From assembly GCA_001792895.1 (NCBI GenBank), contig MARA01000009.1, positions 1,178,001 to 1,242,000 on the forward strand: a stretch of DNA of 64,000 bases, written 5' to 3'. The notes under the pieces were generated by a model that was not told where the DNA came from, did not search any database, and saw only the letters and a program-made list of their open reading frames with translations. This DNA comes from Lentinus brumalis. Its lineage: Eukaryota; Basidiomycota; Agaricomycetes; Polyporales; Polyporaceae. The position numbers were made by a program, and so were the translations under genes. Shown piece after piece: positions 32,698 to 40,976 of this stretch. How positions within the stretch are numbered: position 1 is the stretch's first letter; each line of letters starts with the position of its first letter.

Positions 32698-34557
32698 CTA
32701 TTCCTGCTCCATCGCTTCACTTGGTGCACCGGGGGCGAGCGTTATGCCGTCACCGGCTTGCACCTCGATTGGGAGCTCGGCGGGTTGATTGCCCGCTACA
32801 CCGTCGACGGTGGGACTGTCTGCCGGAGCACCAATAGCGGGGACGGTCGTTATGCCGTCACCGTTCTCAGTACCCTCAGCCGGAGGAGCGTCCACTGCGT
32901 CGGTCATGGTGACGTCGACGAGGTCGGGGAATGGCATTGCGGGCAACTCGGCCTCGGTGGGAACATGGTCGAACGCCATGATTGACGTCGGAGGGTGCGG
33001 CCAAGGTTCGACGCTGTTCGCAGGTCGGCCGAGATTAACGTTGCGGTACATGCGCGCAACGTGGCTCATAAGCAATACCGAGCGATCGGAGACCCCACAA
33101 CGTGCGTACCATCGCGCAACGTCGAACTCGTTGACGTTCGCGAGACCTAAGTTGGTGGGGAAAGGCCGCAAGTTCTCCGTAGGTCCTCGTGGGTAGCCTC
33201 CACGTTGCACGATTTGGCCGAACAGGCCGTGAACTGAAAACAGTCGGATGACTGAATCGAGCAGCGACGCCCGCATGGACGATTCGGACGATCGGGTGGA
33301 AGGTATCACCCGCCGGATGAACAGGTTGCCCTCGATGACGTCTCGCGAAGGGACGGCGCGTTCGTTGGAGGGGTCCGGACGGAGTTGCGTCGGGATGGAC
33401 CATGGGTAGTCGGTGTAATACCGCTCCCACACCTCAACAGCTGCGGCGCGACTGGGGGTTGCTCGAGGGTCTGCTATTCCTGCTCGAGGTTCGCGACGAC
33501 GCGGAACATTCGGTCGCGGTCTCGAGTTCGTGCCTCTCCAGTTGGTCTTGAGGCAAGCCATCCCAGGCACGCCCATGTAACCGTTGTATGCGTCGACCTG
33601 CTGAATGAGGTGACGAACACGGTACAGGGCTCCAGCCATCTGGCTGCGGGCCTCTTCCATGAGAGCCCACGCCTGCGGCGGTGTCATAGGTACGTAGTTG
33701 TACCATGAACTCGCCAGCTTGACGTCCGTGTTGTGAACGGGCTGAAGTCCAGTCGGCCAGCCGCCTTCCACCGTCGATTGTGGTACTGTGTCAGCGAGTG
33801 GCGGCGGGGTAGGCTGTGGCCGACCTGGAACCGGCGAGAACGCAGTGCGGTCCTTGTCCTGCCAGGTCTGGTCTTTCTTAGGTCGGCGTGCCTTCCTCAT
33901 GCTCTGGTTGACGAGGCGGCGCTGAACCTCCTTCATGTTGATAGGCTGGTCTGGCTCAACCACATATTCCTCGCCGTTATCGTCCGAAAGGTCGTCGTAG
34001 CTGATCGAGGGCAGGTTTGTAGAGCCCATACCGAACGCCGGTGTAGAAGGATTTGTCGACGGCCTCGTGGATGGGGCAGTGTTGGCGGAATGCGACGAGC
34101 CTTGCACGAATTCCGGCCTAGACGATGGCAAGCGTACTTGCGGTGGCTGATGACGAGGTGGGTGCGGCTCGCGTCTGCTGGGAAGTGATGGCATGCGCGA
34201 CGGTCCAGGCGGCGTGGGCGGTCGTCGTGACGAGCTCACTCTCGGCGGAGAGCGAGGTCGCTGCGACGCACGTCGACGATCGTACTGATCATCGCGTCGT
34301 GGCAACGGTGAACGAGGACGCGGGGATCGCGATCGGCGGTGCTCTGGCACTCGTTCAAATCGCTCTCGCCTCGGTTGTCGGTCAACGTCTGCTTGCAACC
34401 TCTCGCATCGCTCGCGCAGGTCGCGAACCTGGCGTTCTTGCTCGTCGTGAGCTTCCCAAGCCAACTCTATACGACGCAGGAGCTCCTGCTCGCGGTCCCG
34501 AAACTTCCTGCTGGCCTCTTCTTCATTCTCCCTCAATCTCCTGTTCTCTTCCCTCAA
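32698..34557 (-). CDS. Outer gypsy 3' accessory ORF, C-terminal part
   Basis: About 619 codons open between integrase and the 3' LTR; the frame starts without an ATG (TTG at 34557), consistent with a frameshifted continuation of the preceding ORF. A coiled coil of about 60 residues (ENRRLRENEEEASRKFRDRE) opens it. An Arg/Ser/Pro-rich basic segment follows, then a compact globular region (about 270-520) containing TPPQAWALMEEARSQM, NVNEFDVARWYARCG and SHVARMYRNVNLG, and an acidic tail. No transmembrane segment, so not an envelope. I believe similar ORFs accompany gypsy-like elements in other Agaricomycetes, but know no name or function. Confidence 0.65.
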   Translation of the reverse strand: MREENRRLRENEEEASRKFRDREQELLRRIELAWEAHDEQERQVRDLRERCERLQADVDRQPRRERFERVPEHRRSRSPRPRSPLPRRDDQYDRRRASQRPRSPPRVSSSRRPPTPPGPSRMPSLPSRREPHPPRHQPPQVRLPSSRPEFVQGSSHSANTAPSTRPSTNPSTPAFGMGSTNLPSISYDDLSDDNGEEYVVEPDQPINMKEVQRRLVNQSMRKARRPKKDQTWQDKDRTAFSPVPGRPQPTPPPLADTVPQSTVEGGWPTGLQPVHNTDVKLASSWYNYVPMTPPQAWALMEEARSQMAGALYRVRHLIQQVDAYNGYMGVPGMACLKTNWRGTNSRPRPNVPRRREPRAGIADPRATPSRAAAVEVWERYYTDYPWSIPTQLRPDPSNERAVPSRDVIEGNLFIRRVIPSTRSSESSMRASLLDSVIRLFSVHGLFGQIVQRGGYPRGPTENLRPFPTNLGLANVNEFDVARWYARCGVSDRSVLLMSHVARMYRNVNLGRPANSVEPWPHPPTSIMAFDHVPTEAELPAMPFPDLVDVTMTDAVDAPPAEGTENGDGITTVPAIGAPADSPTVDGVAGNQPAELPIEVQAGDGITLAPGAPSEAMEQE

Positions 34558-35201
34558 CCTAGCAGTGTCGTCACTGCGCCCTTCCCCCTATAACGTTGGA
34601 AGTGCTCGAAGTACGCCGCTTGTTGACGCGTCCGAGCGTTCTCGTGTACCTGGTTGTACTGAGAGTCGGACGCAGCGGCCTCGCTGTGGCGGAGGTACGT
34701 CGTGCACGGGGAGCAGCGAGGGTCGTCGTGGATGACGACTAGTCGCGTATAGTCGGGGCAAGACCACTCGAAGGTGTGATGATGCGCCGCAGACGGCAGC
34801 GGCATGAGTGGGGGCATCTCAGGCAGCGGCGCAACCGTCCGAGGTGCCGCGGCGGGTTGCGGGATGAATGCCGTCGTATATTGGCCCTGGTACGGCAGTG
34901 GTTGTCCGTACGCAGGCGAGGGCAGAGGGTAGTAGGGGTGGTGTTGGGGCGGCATTGCATACTGCGATGCCTGTGGTTGGTGATAGCTTGGTGGAGGAGC
35001 ACCCATCGTAGATGATGGGGCACCTCCAGCGGGTTGCTGGAGTGGTTGGGGGCCGTTGTCGTCGTCGACGTTCATGCCGGCGTGTTGGTATGCGCTGGAT
35101 TGCTGGTTCATGGTGGTGAGCTGGCGATGGTGTTGGTGGTGGGCGTAGGGGACGCGTCGGCTGGCTCGGGCGGACTTCACAAATTCGCATAAGTCCGCCA
35201 T
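34554..35201 (-). CDS. Outer gypsy 3' accessory ORF, N-terminal part
   Basis: 215 codons downstream of integrase (ATG 35201; an internal ATG follows HRQLTT). The product is Gln/Pro/Tyr-rich (SYHQPQASQYAMPPQHHPYY) with a short Cys/His motif (FEWSCPDYTRL, CSPCTTYLRH). It ends at a TGA at 34556-34554. The following ORF lies in the -1 frame and begins as a coiled coil, so the two probably form one protein of about 830 aa; restoring a sixth G to the GGGGG run at 34584-34588 joins them. No known family recognised. Confidence 0.65.
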   Translation of the reverse strand: MADLCEFVKSARASRRVPYAHHQHHRQLTTMNQQSSAYQHAGMNVDDDNGPQPLQQPAGGAPSSTMGAPPPSYHQPQASQYAMPPQHHPYYPLPSPAYGQPLPYQGQYTTAFIPQPAAAPRTVAPLPEMPPLMPLPSAAHHHTFEWSCPDYTRLVVIHDDPRCSPCTTYLRHSEAAASDSQYNQVHENARTRQQAAYFEHFQRYRGKGAVTTLLG

Positions 35202-35271
35202 TTAAGCGCGTGGTCCGCCGGCTCGGACGCGAGCGCCCAAACGCGGTCACATGATGTGGCGCGCAACACGC

Positions 35272-37077
35272 TCAGGACGCAGACGCGTCTCGAGGCAAGG
35301 ACTTCCAATGCTTCACGCCCTGTAGACGGAAGTACTCGTCAACGGCGGATAGGTCGTTGCAGTCCTTATACCACTTCCACGTGGTATCGCCATGGGTCCA
35401 TTTAAGTAATAATTGTACCTTATTGTCCACCCATCGGTGGTCAACAACCTCGTCCACCAGCCACTCCTGGTCATCTTCGACACCAATGTCGTAGAAAGGG
35501 CGTGAGTCTCGGTGAGGAAACAACGCATCGTCGTTTGGTTCATGCCTGCGCAGGAGATCCACATGAAATGTAGGATGTATTCCTCTGTCTAGCAAATCCG
35601 ACGATAACTCAAGCGTATAGCTAGACGTCTCGGGATGCGCGTCCGAAATCCTGTAAGGACCTATGTATTTCGGAACTAATTTCCTCGCACGTCCCTTCGG
35701 CATAGACAAGTTCTTCGTTGCCAGATAAACCAAGTCTCCGACGTGGAAGTCGGGCTCCTGCTGCCGGTGTTGATTCGCATAATGCGTTTGGTTGACACGA
35801 CTCTCGATGAGCACATCATGTGCCATCTCGAGGTTTGCCCGTGCTCGTTGCGCAAACTCCTGGACGCCGACATACTGTGAATCAGTCTGAATACCAGACA
35901 TGGTCCTCGGTAGATAGCCATAATTGAGCTCGAAAGGTGCAAAGCCCGTAGACGCACTCGTAGATGAGTTAATAGCAAACTCAGCCATAGGGACCTTGTC
36001 GATCCAGTCGAGCTGGTCTGGCATGACCATGGCACGCAATATTTGCGTGACGGAACGTATTGTTCGCTCCGACATGCCATCGGTCTGGGGATGGAACGCG
36101 GTAGACATGAGGAGCTTTGTCCCCATGAGTCTATGCAGCTCCTTCCAGAATCTCGAAGTGAACTTCGAGTCTCGGTCGGAGACGATGGATTCGGGTAATC
36201 CATGCAGTCGGACAACTTCGCGCATATACACGGCAGCTAGATCTGCCGCGGTATCGGTCGTATGGACGGGAATGAGGTGAACCATAGACGTGAGACGACA
36301 CACGATGACCCAAAGGTAATCGTAGCCATTCGCTCGAGGGAATGGGCCAACGAAGTCCATGCCAATGGAGACCCAGGGCCGTACAGGAATCGGCAAGGAA
36401 TGGAGGAATCCAGGCTTGAGTTGGTTGCGAGACTTCGCGACCTGGCATCTCGTACACGAGATGCAAAAGCGATCGGCTTCGAGACCTAACTTAGGCCACC
36501 AGAACCAGCGGCGGACATATTCCGACGTTCGCTGGGCTCCGAAATGACCGAGAGTCTCGTGGGCTTGGTCCAGTATAAGCTGGGTAGTCGTGCGACCCTT
36601 GTACTTGACACGGGGAATGCAGAGAACCTCGTCGCCGCGACGGTTCGTCGTATAGATGAACCCGTCGCGGACACGGAAGGTTTTATACTGGCTCGGCGAC
36701 TGAAATACCTTGTTGAATAGCGGGTCAGACTCATAGCTCGTCCTGAGCACGTCCATGAACCCGGCAAGTCCTTCAACTTTCTTCCGGAGCGATGGTCCAT
36801 TAGCCATGGCATCCCATACCGACGGGTTGGGTTCCATAGGGTGGTCCGACTGCGTCGTAGATGGCGACTGCGTCGAGTCGTTCGAATGCGACTCATGAAT
36901 CTTGGCGGCGGCGGCGGCCATCTCCTCAGCCTCGAGTACACGAGGTTCAACCCTCATTTGAAGTCGATGCGCATCGCGCTCCTTGGGTTCAAGCCCCGTG
37001 GGGTTCTGACGAGTTACTCGGCCAGCTTTGAGCTCGAGAATGCGATTCCCGGTCAGGGTCGAGGCGGACGTCAGCAT
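35272..37077 (-). CDS. Outer gypsy integrase with C-terminal chromodomain-like end
   Basis: About 600 codons, overlapping the RT ORF by 89 bp in the +1 frame. An HHCC zinc-binding N-terminus is seen (HETLGHFGAQR, then CISCTRC). The DDE core shows IGMDFVGPFP, SIVSDRDSKF and DGMSERTIRS. The C-terminal GPY-like region has GPYRISD, and the tail VVDHRWVDNKVQLLLKWTHG with TTWKWY resembles a degenerate chromodomain, placing the element with the chromoviruses. The switch from RT to integrase homology falls near GACCGGGAATCG; removing one G of the GGG run would fuse both frames, so this is either a programmed +1 shift or an indel. Confidence 0.88.
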   Translation of the reverse strand: MLTSASTLTGNRILELKAGRVTRQNPTGLEPKERDAHRLQMRVEPRVLEAEEMAAAAAKIHESHSNDSTQSPSTTQSDHPMEPNPSVWDAMANGPSLRKKVEGLAGFMDVLRTSYESDPLFNKVFQSPSQYKTFRVRDGFIYTTNRRGDEVLCIPRVKYKGRTTTQLILDQAHETLGHFGAQRTSEYVRRWFWWPKLGLEADRFCISCTRCQVAKSRNQLKPGFLHSLPIPVRPWVSIGMDFVGPFPRANGYDYLWVIVCRLTSMVHLIPVHTTDTAADLAAVYMREVVRLHGLPESIVSDRDSKFTSRFWKELHRLMGTKLLMSTAFHPQTDGMSERTIRSVTQILRAMVMPDQLDWIDKVPMAEFAINSSTSASTGFAPFELNYGYLPRTMSGIQTDSQYVGVQEFAQRARANLEMAHDVLIESRVNQTHYANQHRQQEPDFHVGDLVYLATKNLSMPKGRARKLVPKYIGPYRISDAHPETSSYTLELSSDLLDRGIHPTFHVDLLRRHEPNDDALFPHRDSRPFYDIGVEDDQEWLVDEVVDHRWVDNKVQLLLKWTHGDTTWKWYKDCNDLSAVDEYFRLQGVKHWKSLPRDASAS

Positions 37078-38764
37078 TCACGTAGTTGTGAATGGGATGG
37101 AGCTCGTCGACATTGTCGTTCTCGTAGTAGCGCGAAAGGCAGTCGGCGACTCGGTTTTCCTTGCCAGGTACGTGCTGTACCTCGTAATCAAACCGAGCCA
37201 TGTACTCCATCCACCGGATTTGCCTGTTGTTCGGGCTCGTAGTCCGCTTGAAGAATTCGAGAGCTTTGTGATCCGTGACCACAGTGAACTTGCGTCCGAG
37301 TAGCTTATCTTCCCATTTCATGAGTCCTTCGAGGATGGCCAGTGCTTCGTGCTCGTACGTATGGTACGAGCGTTGAGCACTGGAGAACTTCTTCGATAGG
37401 AATCCCGCTGGACGGCAAGTCCGCCAGTCTTCTCCTTGGCCGTAGAGAGCCCCGATGCCATATACTGAGGCATCGCAGATGAGCCATATTGGCTCGGGCT
37501 TCCGTGGGTCGATCGGCTTCAAGATAGGTGTGCGACATGCTTTCGCTTTGATCTTCTCGAAGCAGGCTTGATGAAGCGGACGCCAAACGAAGGGCCTGTC
37601 GTTATGCTCCATGTCCGAGAGCGGTGTAGTATAGCCCGAGACGTCGGGCATGAATGGAGCAAGGTAGTTGACCAGCCCTAGGAACCGCTGTACTTCGTTG
37701 TACGAGCGGGGCTGCCTCCAGTTCCGGATTCGTTCCATCTTGTCCGCATCAGCGTGCAAGCCGCGGTCGTCAATGATGTGACCCAGGCAATCCATACGCT
37801 TGGAATATAGATCGCACTTAGACTTGCTGATGTAGAGTTTGACCTCTCGAAGCTTATCGAAGACCAACTTGAGATGCTTTTCGTGGTCCTCGATAGAGTC
37901 AGAGTACACGAATATATCGTCCAGATATACGTGCACGAACCGACTAAGGAAGTCGCGGAATATGGTGGTCATTAGCCTCTGGAATGTTGCAGGCGCATTG
38001 CAGTCGCCTTGTTGCATGACGAGGCTGACGAAGGTGCCATATGGGGTGGAGAACGCTGTCTTCCAGACGTCATCGGACTCGATGCGCACTTGCTCGTACG
38101 CGTCCGATAAGTCAATCTTTGAGCGATACCTAGCTCTCGCGACGTCCATGCGGATACGGTCCTGGTCCGGTAAGGGCGTAACATCCTTGACGGTGTTGTC
38201 GTTCCGCTGCCGAGCATCTACGACGGTGCGTAGCTTGCCATTCTTCTTCGCTACACACAGTAGCGGAGCAGCTTGCTGAACGTTCTCCATCTTCCACCAC
38301 ATAGCATCGGTGTACTTGCGGATTTTGTTGATCAGTTCTTCCTGAACTGCTTCTGGGCATCTAGGTAGTCGATATCGGTACTGTTTACTCTCGTCGATGA
38401 GAGGTATTCGATGGTTGACTTCTCGCCAAGGAGGCAGACCTGGTGGCGGCGGACGTAGCATATCGTCGTACTCCGCTAGCCACTTGTCTCGTAGTTGTTG
38501 TAATCGATCCTCTTCGCTGCCCGGCTCCGCAGGTTCGCGATGAGTCTTCCGAATCTGTTCGTCTTCAATATAGTCCTGGATGACCATAGTGAATAGCTGA
38601 TGGACTCCGAAAGGGTCCGGAAGTCCCGAGATTCCCGTCTTCGGCTCTACGGAAGAGTGTAATGACGGTCCTCTTCGTGGATTCAGTTGTGGGATTTTCA
38701 TATTTTCTCGTCGTCCTTGATGTCGTCCGGGAACAATGCAGGCCTCCGGCGACGTAGATGTCAC
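36989..38764 (-). CDS. Outer gypsy reverse transcriptase-RNase H
   Basis: About 592 codons with no ATG needed, because in the uninterrupted element the frame continues upstream from the Gag-PR frame. The RT region shows CVAKKNGKLR, IDLSDAYEQV, CNAPATFQRL and the catalytic YLDDIFVYS (about residue 275). RNase H shows LICDASVYGIG, HTYEHEALAI and VTDHKALEFF, ending with the usual NRVADCLSR. The nested gypsy element lies 14 bp upstream of codon 1 given here, so this copy cannot make Gag-Pol now. The stop at 36989 overlaps the integrase ORF in another frame. Confidence 0.9.
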   Translation of the reverse strand: MTSTSPEACIVPGRHQGRRENMKIPQLNPRRGPSLHSSVEPKTGISGLPDPFGVHQLFTMVIQDYIEDEQIRKTHREPAEPGSEEDRLQQLRDKWLAEYDDMLRPPPPGLPPWREVNHRIPLIDESKQYRYRLPRCPEAVQEELINKIRKYTDAMWWKMENVQQAAPLLCVAKKNGKLRTVVDARQRNDNTVKDVTPLPDQDRIRMDVARARYRSKIDLSDAYEQVRIESDDVWKTAFSTPYGTFVSLVMQQGDCNAPATFQRLMTTIFRDFLSRFVHVYLDDIFVYSDSIEDHEKHLKLVFDKLREVKLYISKSKCDLYSKRMDCLGHIIDDRGLHADADKMERIRNWRQPRSYNEVQRFLGLVNYLAPFMPDVSGYTTPLSDMEHNDRPFVWRPLHQACFEKIKAKACRTPILKPIDPRKPEPIWLICDASVYGIGALYGQGEDWRTCRPAGFLSKKFSSAQRSYHTYEHEALAILEGLMKWEDKLLGRKFTVVTDHKALEFFKRTTSPNNRQIRWMEYMARFDYEVQHVPGKENRVADCLSRYYENDNVDELHPIHNYVNADVRLDPDRESHSRAQSWPSNSSEPHGA

Positions 38765-38777
38765 CTTTCTCGCCTTT

Positions 38778-39521
38778 TGTTACATTCCATGCCACAAGGC
38801 ACCAACTCCGGTCCGGACCTACCTCGGACTCCGCACCTCCGGTTCGTTCTTACCTGTGATACTATTCTCGATCACTTCACCCCTTATCGTCTTCTTACTT
38901 GACCCGGACTCCGGACCATCTGCTTCCGCTTGCATCCGCCTCCGTGATCAGACTCCGTTCATTCGATCCTTCGATTGTATCCGCCCTTCATTCGATCTTA
39001 CTATACTTTGTATTGGCTGATCATTTGCTTCCGCCTGACTCCGGTTCCGTACCTCCTTACCTATGTCTTGGCTACTCCTCTCCGGACTTTCGGACTTTAC
39101 TATATAAGCCTTCCTGTAGCCACGCTTAGACTTCAGTTCTGATATCTCGTTACACTCCCGTTACGACTCTGAGCTCAATCTATTCTGTTCGCTCTCTCTC
39201 AACGTCCGATCCTTCCGACCGGACTTCTGACCTCCGACCTCCGACCTCCGACCTCCGACTTCTGCTTGACTTCTTACCTCTGGCTTGACTTCTCTCTGGC
39301 TTGGTATTATCTCTTGCTTATCTTCTTACTCGTTGCTTGCTCCGGTATAAACCCCGGTTCTCTTGTCTGTCTTAAATTGAAGACCTTCGTGGATCCTCAA
39401 GGCGTTGATCAATAGCTTCGCCGAAGTCTTCACCCTCAGCGCGTCTCGTTCCGGACTTCGTAACTCCGTAACTCCGTCCGGACTTCCACCGGACTTCGTC
39501 CCGGCGCGCACGGTCTTAACA
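38778..39521 (+). repeat. 5' LTR of inner gypsy
   Basis: 744 bp, TGTTACATTCC...GGTCTTAACA. It includes TATATAAG (39101-39108), a presumed transcript start at 39135 and a (CCGACCT)n microsatellite at about 39228-39262. Confidence 0.92.
39101..39145 (+). promoter_or_regulatory. LTR promoter TATA box and predicted transcript start
   Basis: TATATAAG at 39101-39108. The 11 bases AGTTCTGATAT at 39135-39145, about 34 bp downstream, are exactly complementary to the primer site after the LTR. Self-priming in Tf1 uses the first 11 nt of the mRNA, so 39135 is the predicted +1. Confidence 0.7.
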
Positions 39522-39523
39522 GT

Positions 39524-39534
39524 ATATCAGAACT
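39524..39534 (+). promoter_or_regulatory. Self-priming primer-binding site
   Basis: ATATCAGAACT, two bases past the LTR end, is the exact reverse complement of 39135-39145. No match to a tRNA 3' end was recognised. This is the hallmark of the Tf1/sushi group. Confidence 0.75.
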
Positions 39535-39551
39535 CAACTTGAGGATTCATC

Positions 39552-40976
39552 ATGACATCTTCCTTCCAAGGATTCACTGAACGCATATCCCAAGCTGCGG
39601 GATATAACCCGGCGGACACTCCAACCCGTCGGGGTAAACTCCCCGCAGTCAGCACCACTCCGCCTTCTCCGGGCGGTACTCGTCCGCCTTCACCGGCAAT
39701 CATCCAGCCTGTTTTCCCCATCACCTCTCCCAACAATCCCTTCGATCAGTCCGCCATGCGCTTCTACTCTCCGGCTCAAGGCTCGGCCTCTCAGCTCGGG
39801 CTGCCCATGCTGGAGTTCAACCGAACCCGGTCCCTCAGGCCGGAACATCCGGACAAGCGCAGGCATCCGGACCTCCGGGAGGTGCTCAGACCTCCGGAAC
39901 TCAGGCCACTCAGGCATCTGCCGGTGTTAACCCCCAGTCGCAGACCAATCAGGATCTAGCGGCTGCTATCACCCTCCTGGCTCAAACCGCGCAGTCCCTC
40001 CAGCGGGCTCCGCCTCCGCCTCCGGCTCCTCCGAAGCCTACGGCGTTTGAGCGCAACAATGTCCGAGACCCGGACCAGTTCGACGGCACGGACCCTACCA
40101 AACTCCGTTCCTTCTTCGTTCAGTTAGAGCTGGTCTTCAAGGCTCGGCCCAACACGTTCGATACCCACGAGAAGAAAGTCACCTATGCAATCTCCCATCT
40201 CAAGGGGACTGCTCTCGCTTGGTTCGAACCCTTCCTCCTCGAAGCTCCGTCCGGGAACCCTCCGGTTTTCCTCTCGGACTACGAGGTCTTCCAGGAAGAA
40301 CTCCGTATGAACTTCGGACCTTACGACGTCGTCGGAACCGCGGAGCACGAGCTGGAGAATCTAGTTATGTCCGAGAACCAGAGGGTTGCTCGGTATATCA
40401 CCCAGTTCAATCGTCTCGCCACTCAAGTCGAGTGGGGAAATGAAGCTCTCCGGTATCAGTTCTACAAAGGCCTTCCGTCCCGACTCAAAGACCGCATCGC
40501 GGAGATCGGGAAGCCGAAGGATCTGAACAAACTCCGAGAACTCGCTCAGTCCATCGACGCCCGCTACTGGGAGCGCAAGACCGAGCAGATCCGTGAGACT
40601 CGGACTTCCACCTCCGGATCAAAGTCCTCTTCCACTCCGAAGTCTTCGACGTCATCCTACCCATCTCAGTCCTCGGGTTCCTCGACTTCTCCGGGCAGCT
40701 CCGCCCAGAAGAGTTCGTCGAAGCCTGCAACTCCGAAGACCCCGGCTAAGACCGCAAAGCCATACGCGGACAAGTGGGCAAGGACGGCAAGCTCACCCCC
40801 GAGGAGCGTCAGCGGCGTTTCGCTGCTAACCTCTGCCTCTTCTGCGGAGGTCCCGGTCATACTGCGGACGTCTGTCCAAAGAAGACCGCGGCCAAGGGCC
40901 GGGCTGCTCAAGCCAGGCACCTGACGCTCCTGCTGCTCCGGACAACGCTCCGGACCCCGCGGAGCCAAAAAACTAG
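39552..40976 (+). pseudogene. Inner gypsy Gag, with single-base frame breaks
   Basis: Starts at ATG 39552, 30 bp after the LTR. The Pro-rich N-terminus changes frame near 39840. The capsid domain (about 40040-40600) is clear: FDGTDPTKLRSFFVQLELVF, HLKGTALAWFEPFL, YQFYKGLPSRLKDRIAE. A Ser/Thr/Lys-rich linker changes frame again near 40785, just before a zinc knuckle CLFCGGPGHTADVC (40838-40879). A third one-base loss near 40917 precedes the Gag tail APDAPAAPDNAPDPAEPKN, which ends at UAG 40974-40976. The breaks look like single missing bases in short runs, so the ancestral Gag is nearly intact and the disruptions could be sequencing errors. Confidence 0.85.
40967..40976 (+). promoter_or_regulatory. 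-1 ribosomal frameshift site A AAA AAC before the Gag stop
   Basis: In the Gag tail frame the bases read CCA AAA AAC TAG. A AAA AAC is a classic retroviral slippery heptamer and is followed directly by the stop. Slipping -1 enters the frame that is open into protease (CTA GGC TGC GAT onward). Confidence 0.75.

Noticed and set aside
32698..34557. Envelope protein of the outer gypsy
   Set aside because: Correct position, but no signal peptide, transmembrane segment or cleavage site; the product is coiled coil plus a soluble-looking domain.
39228..39262. CRISPR-like short repeat array
   Set aside because: It is a simple CCGACCT microsatellite within a retrotransposon LTR, present again in the other LTR.
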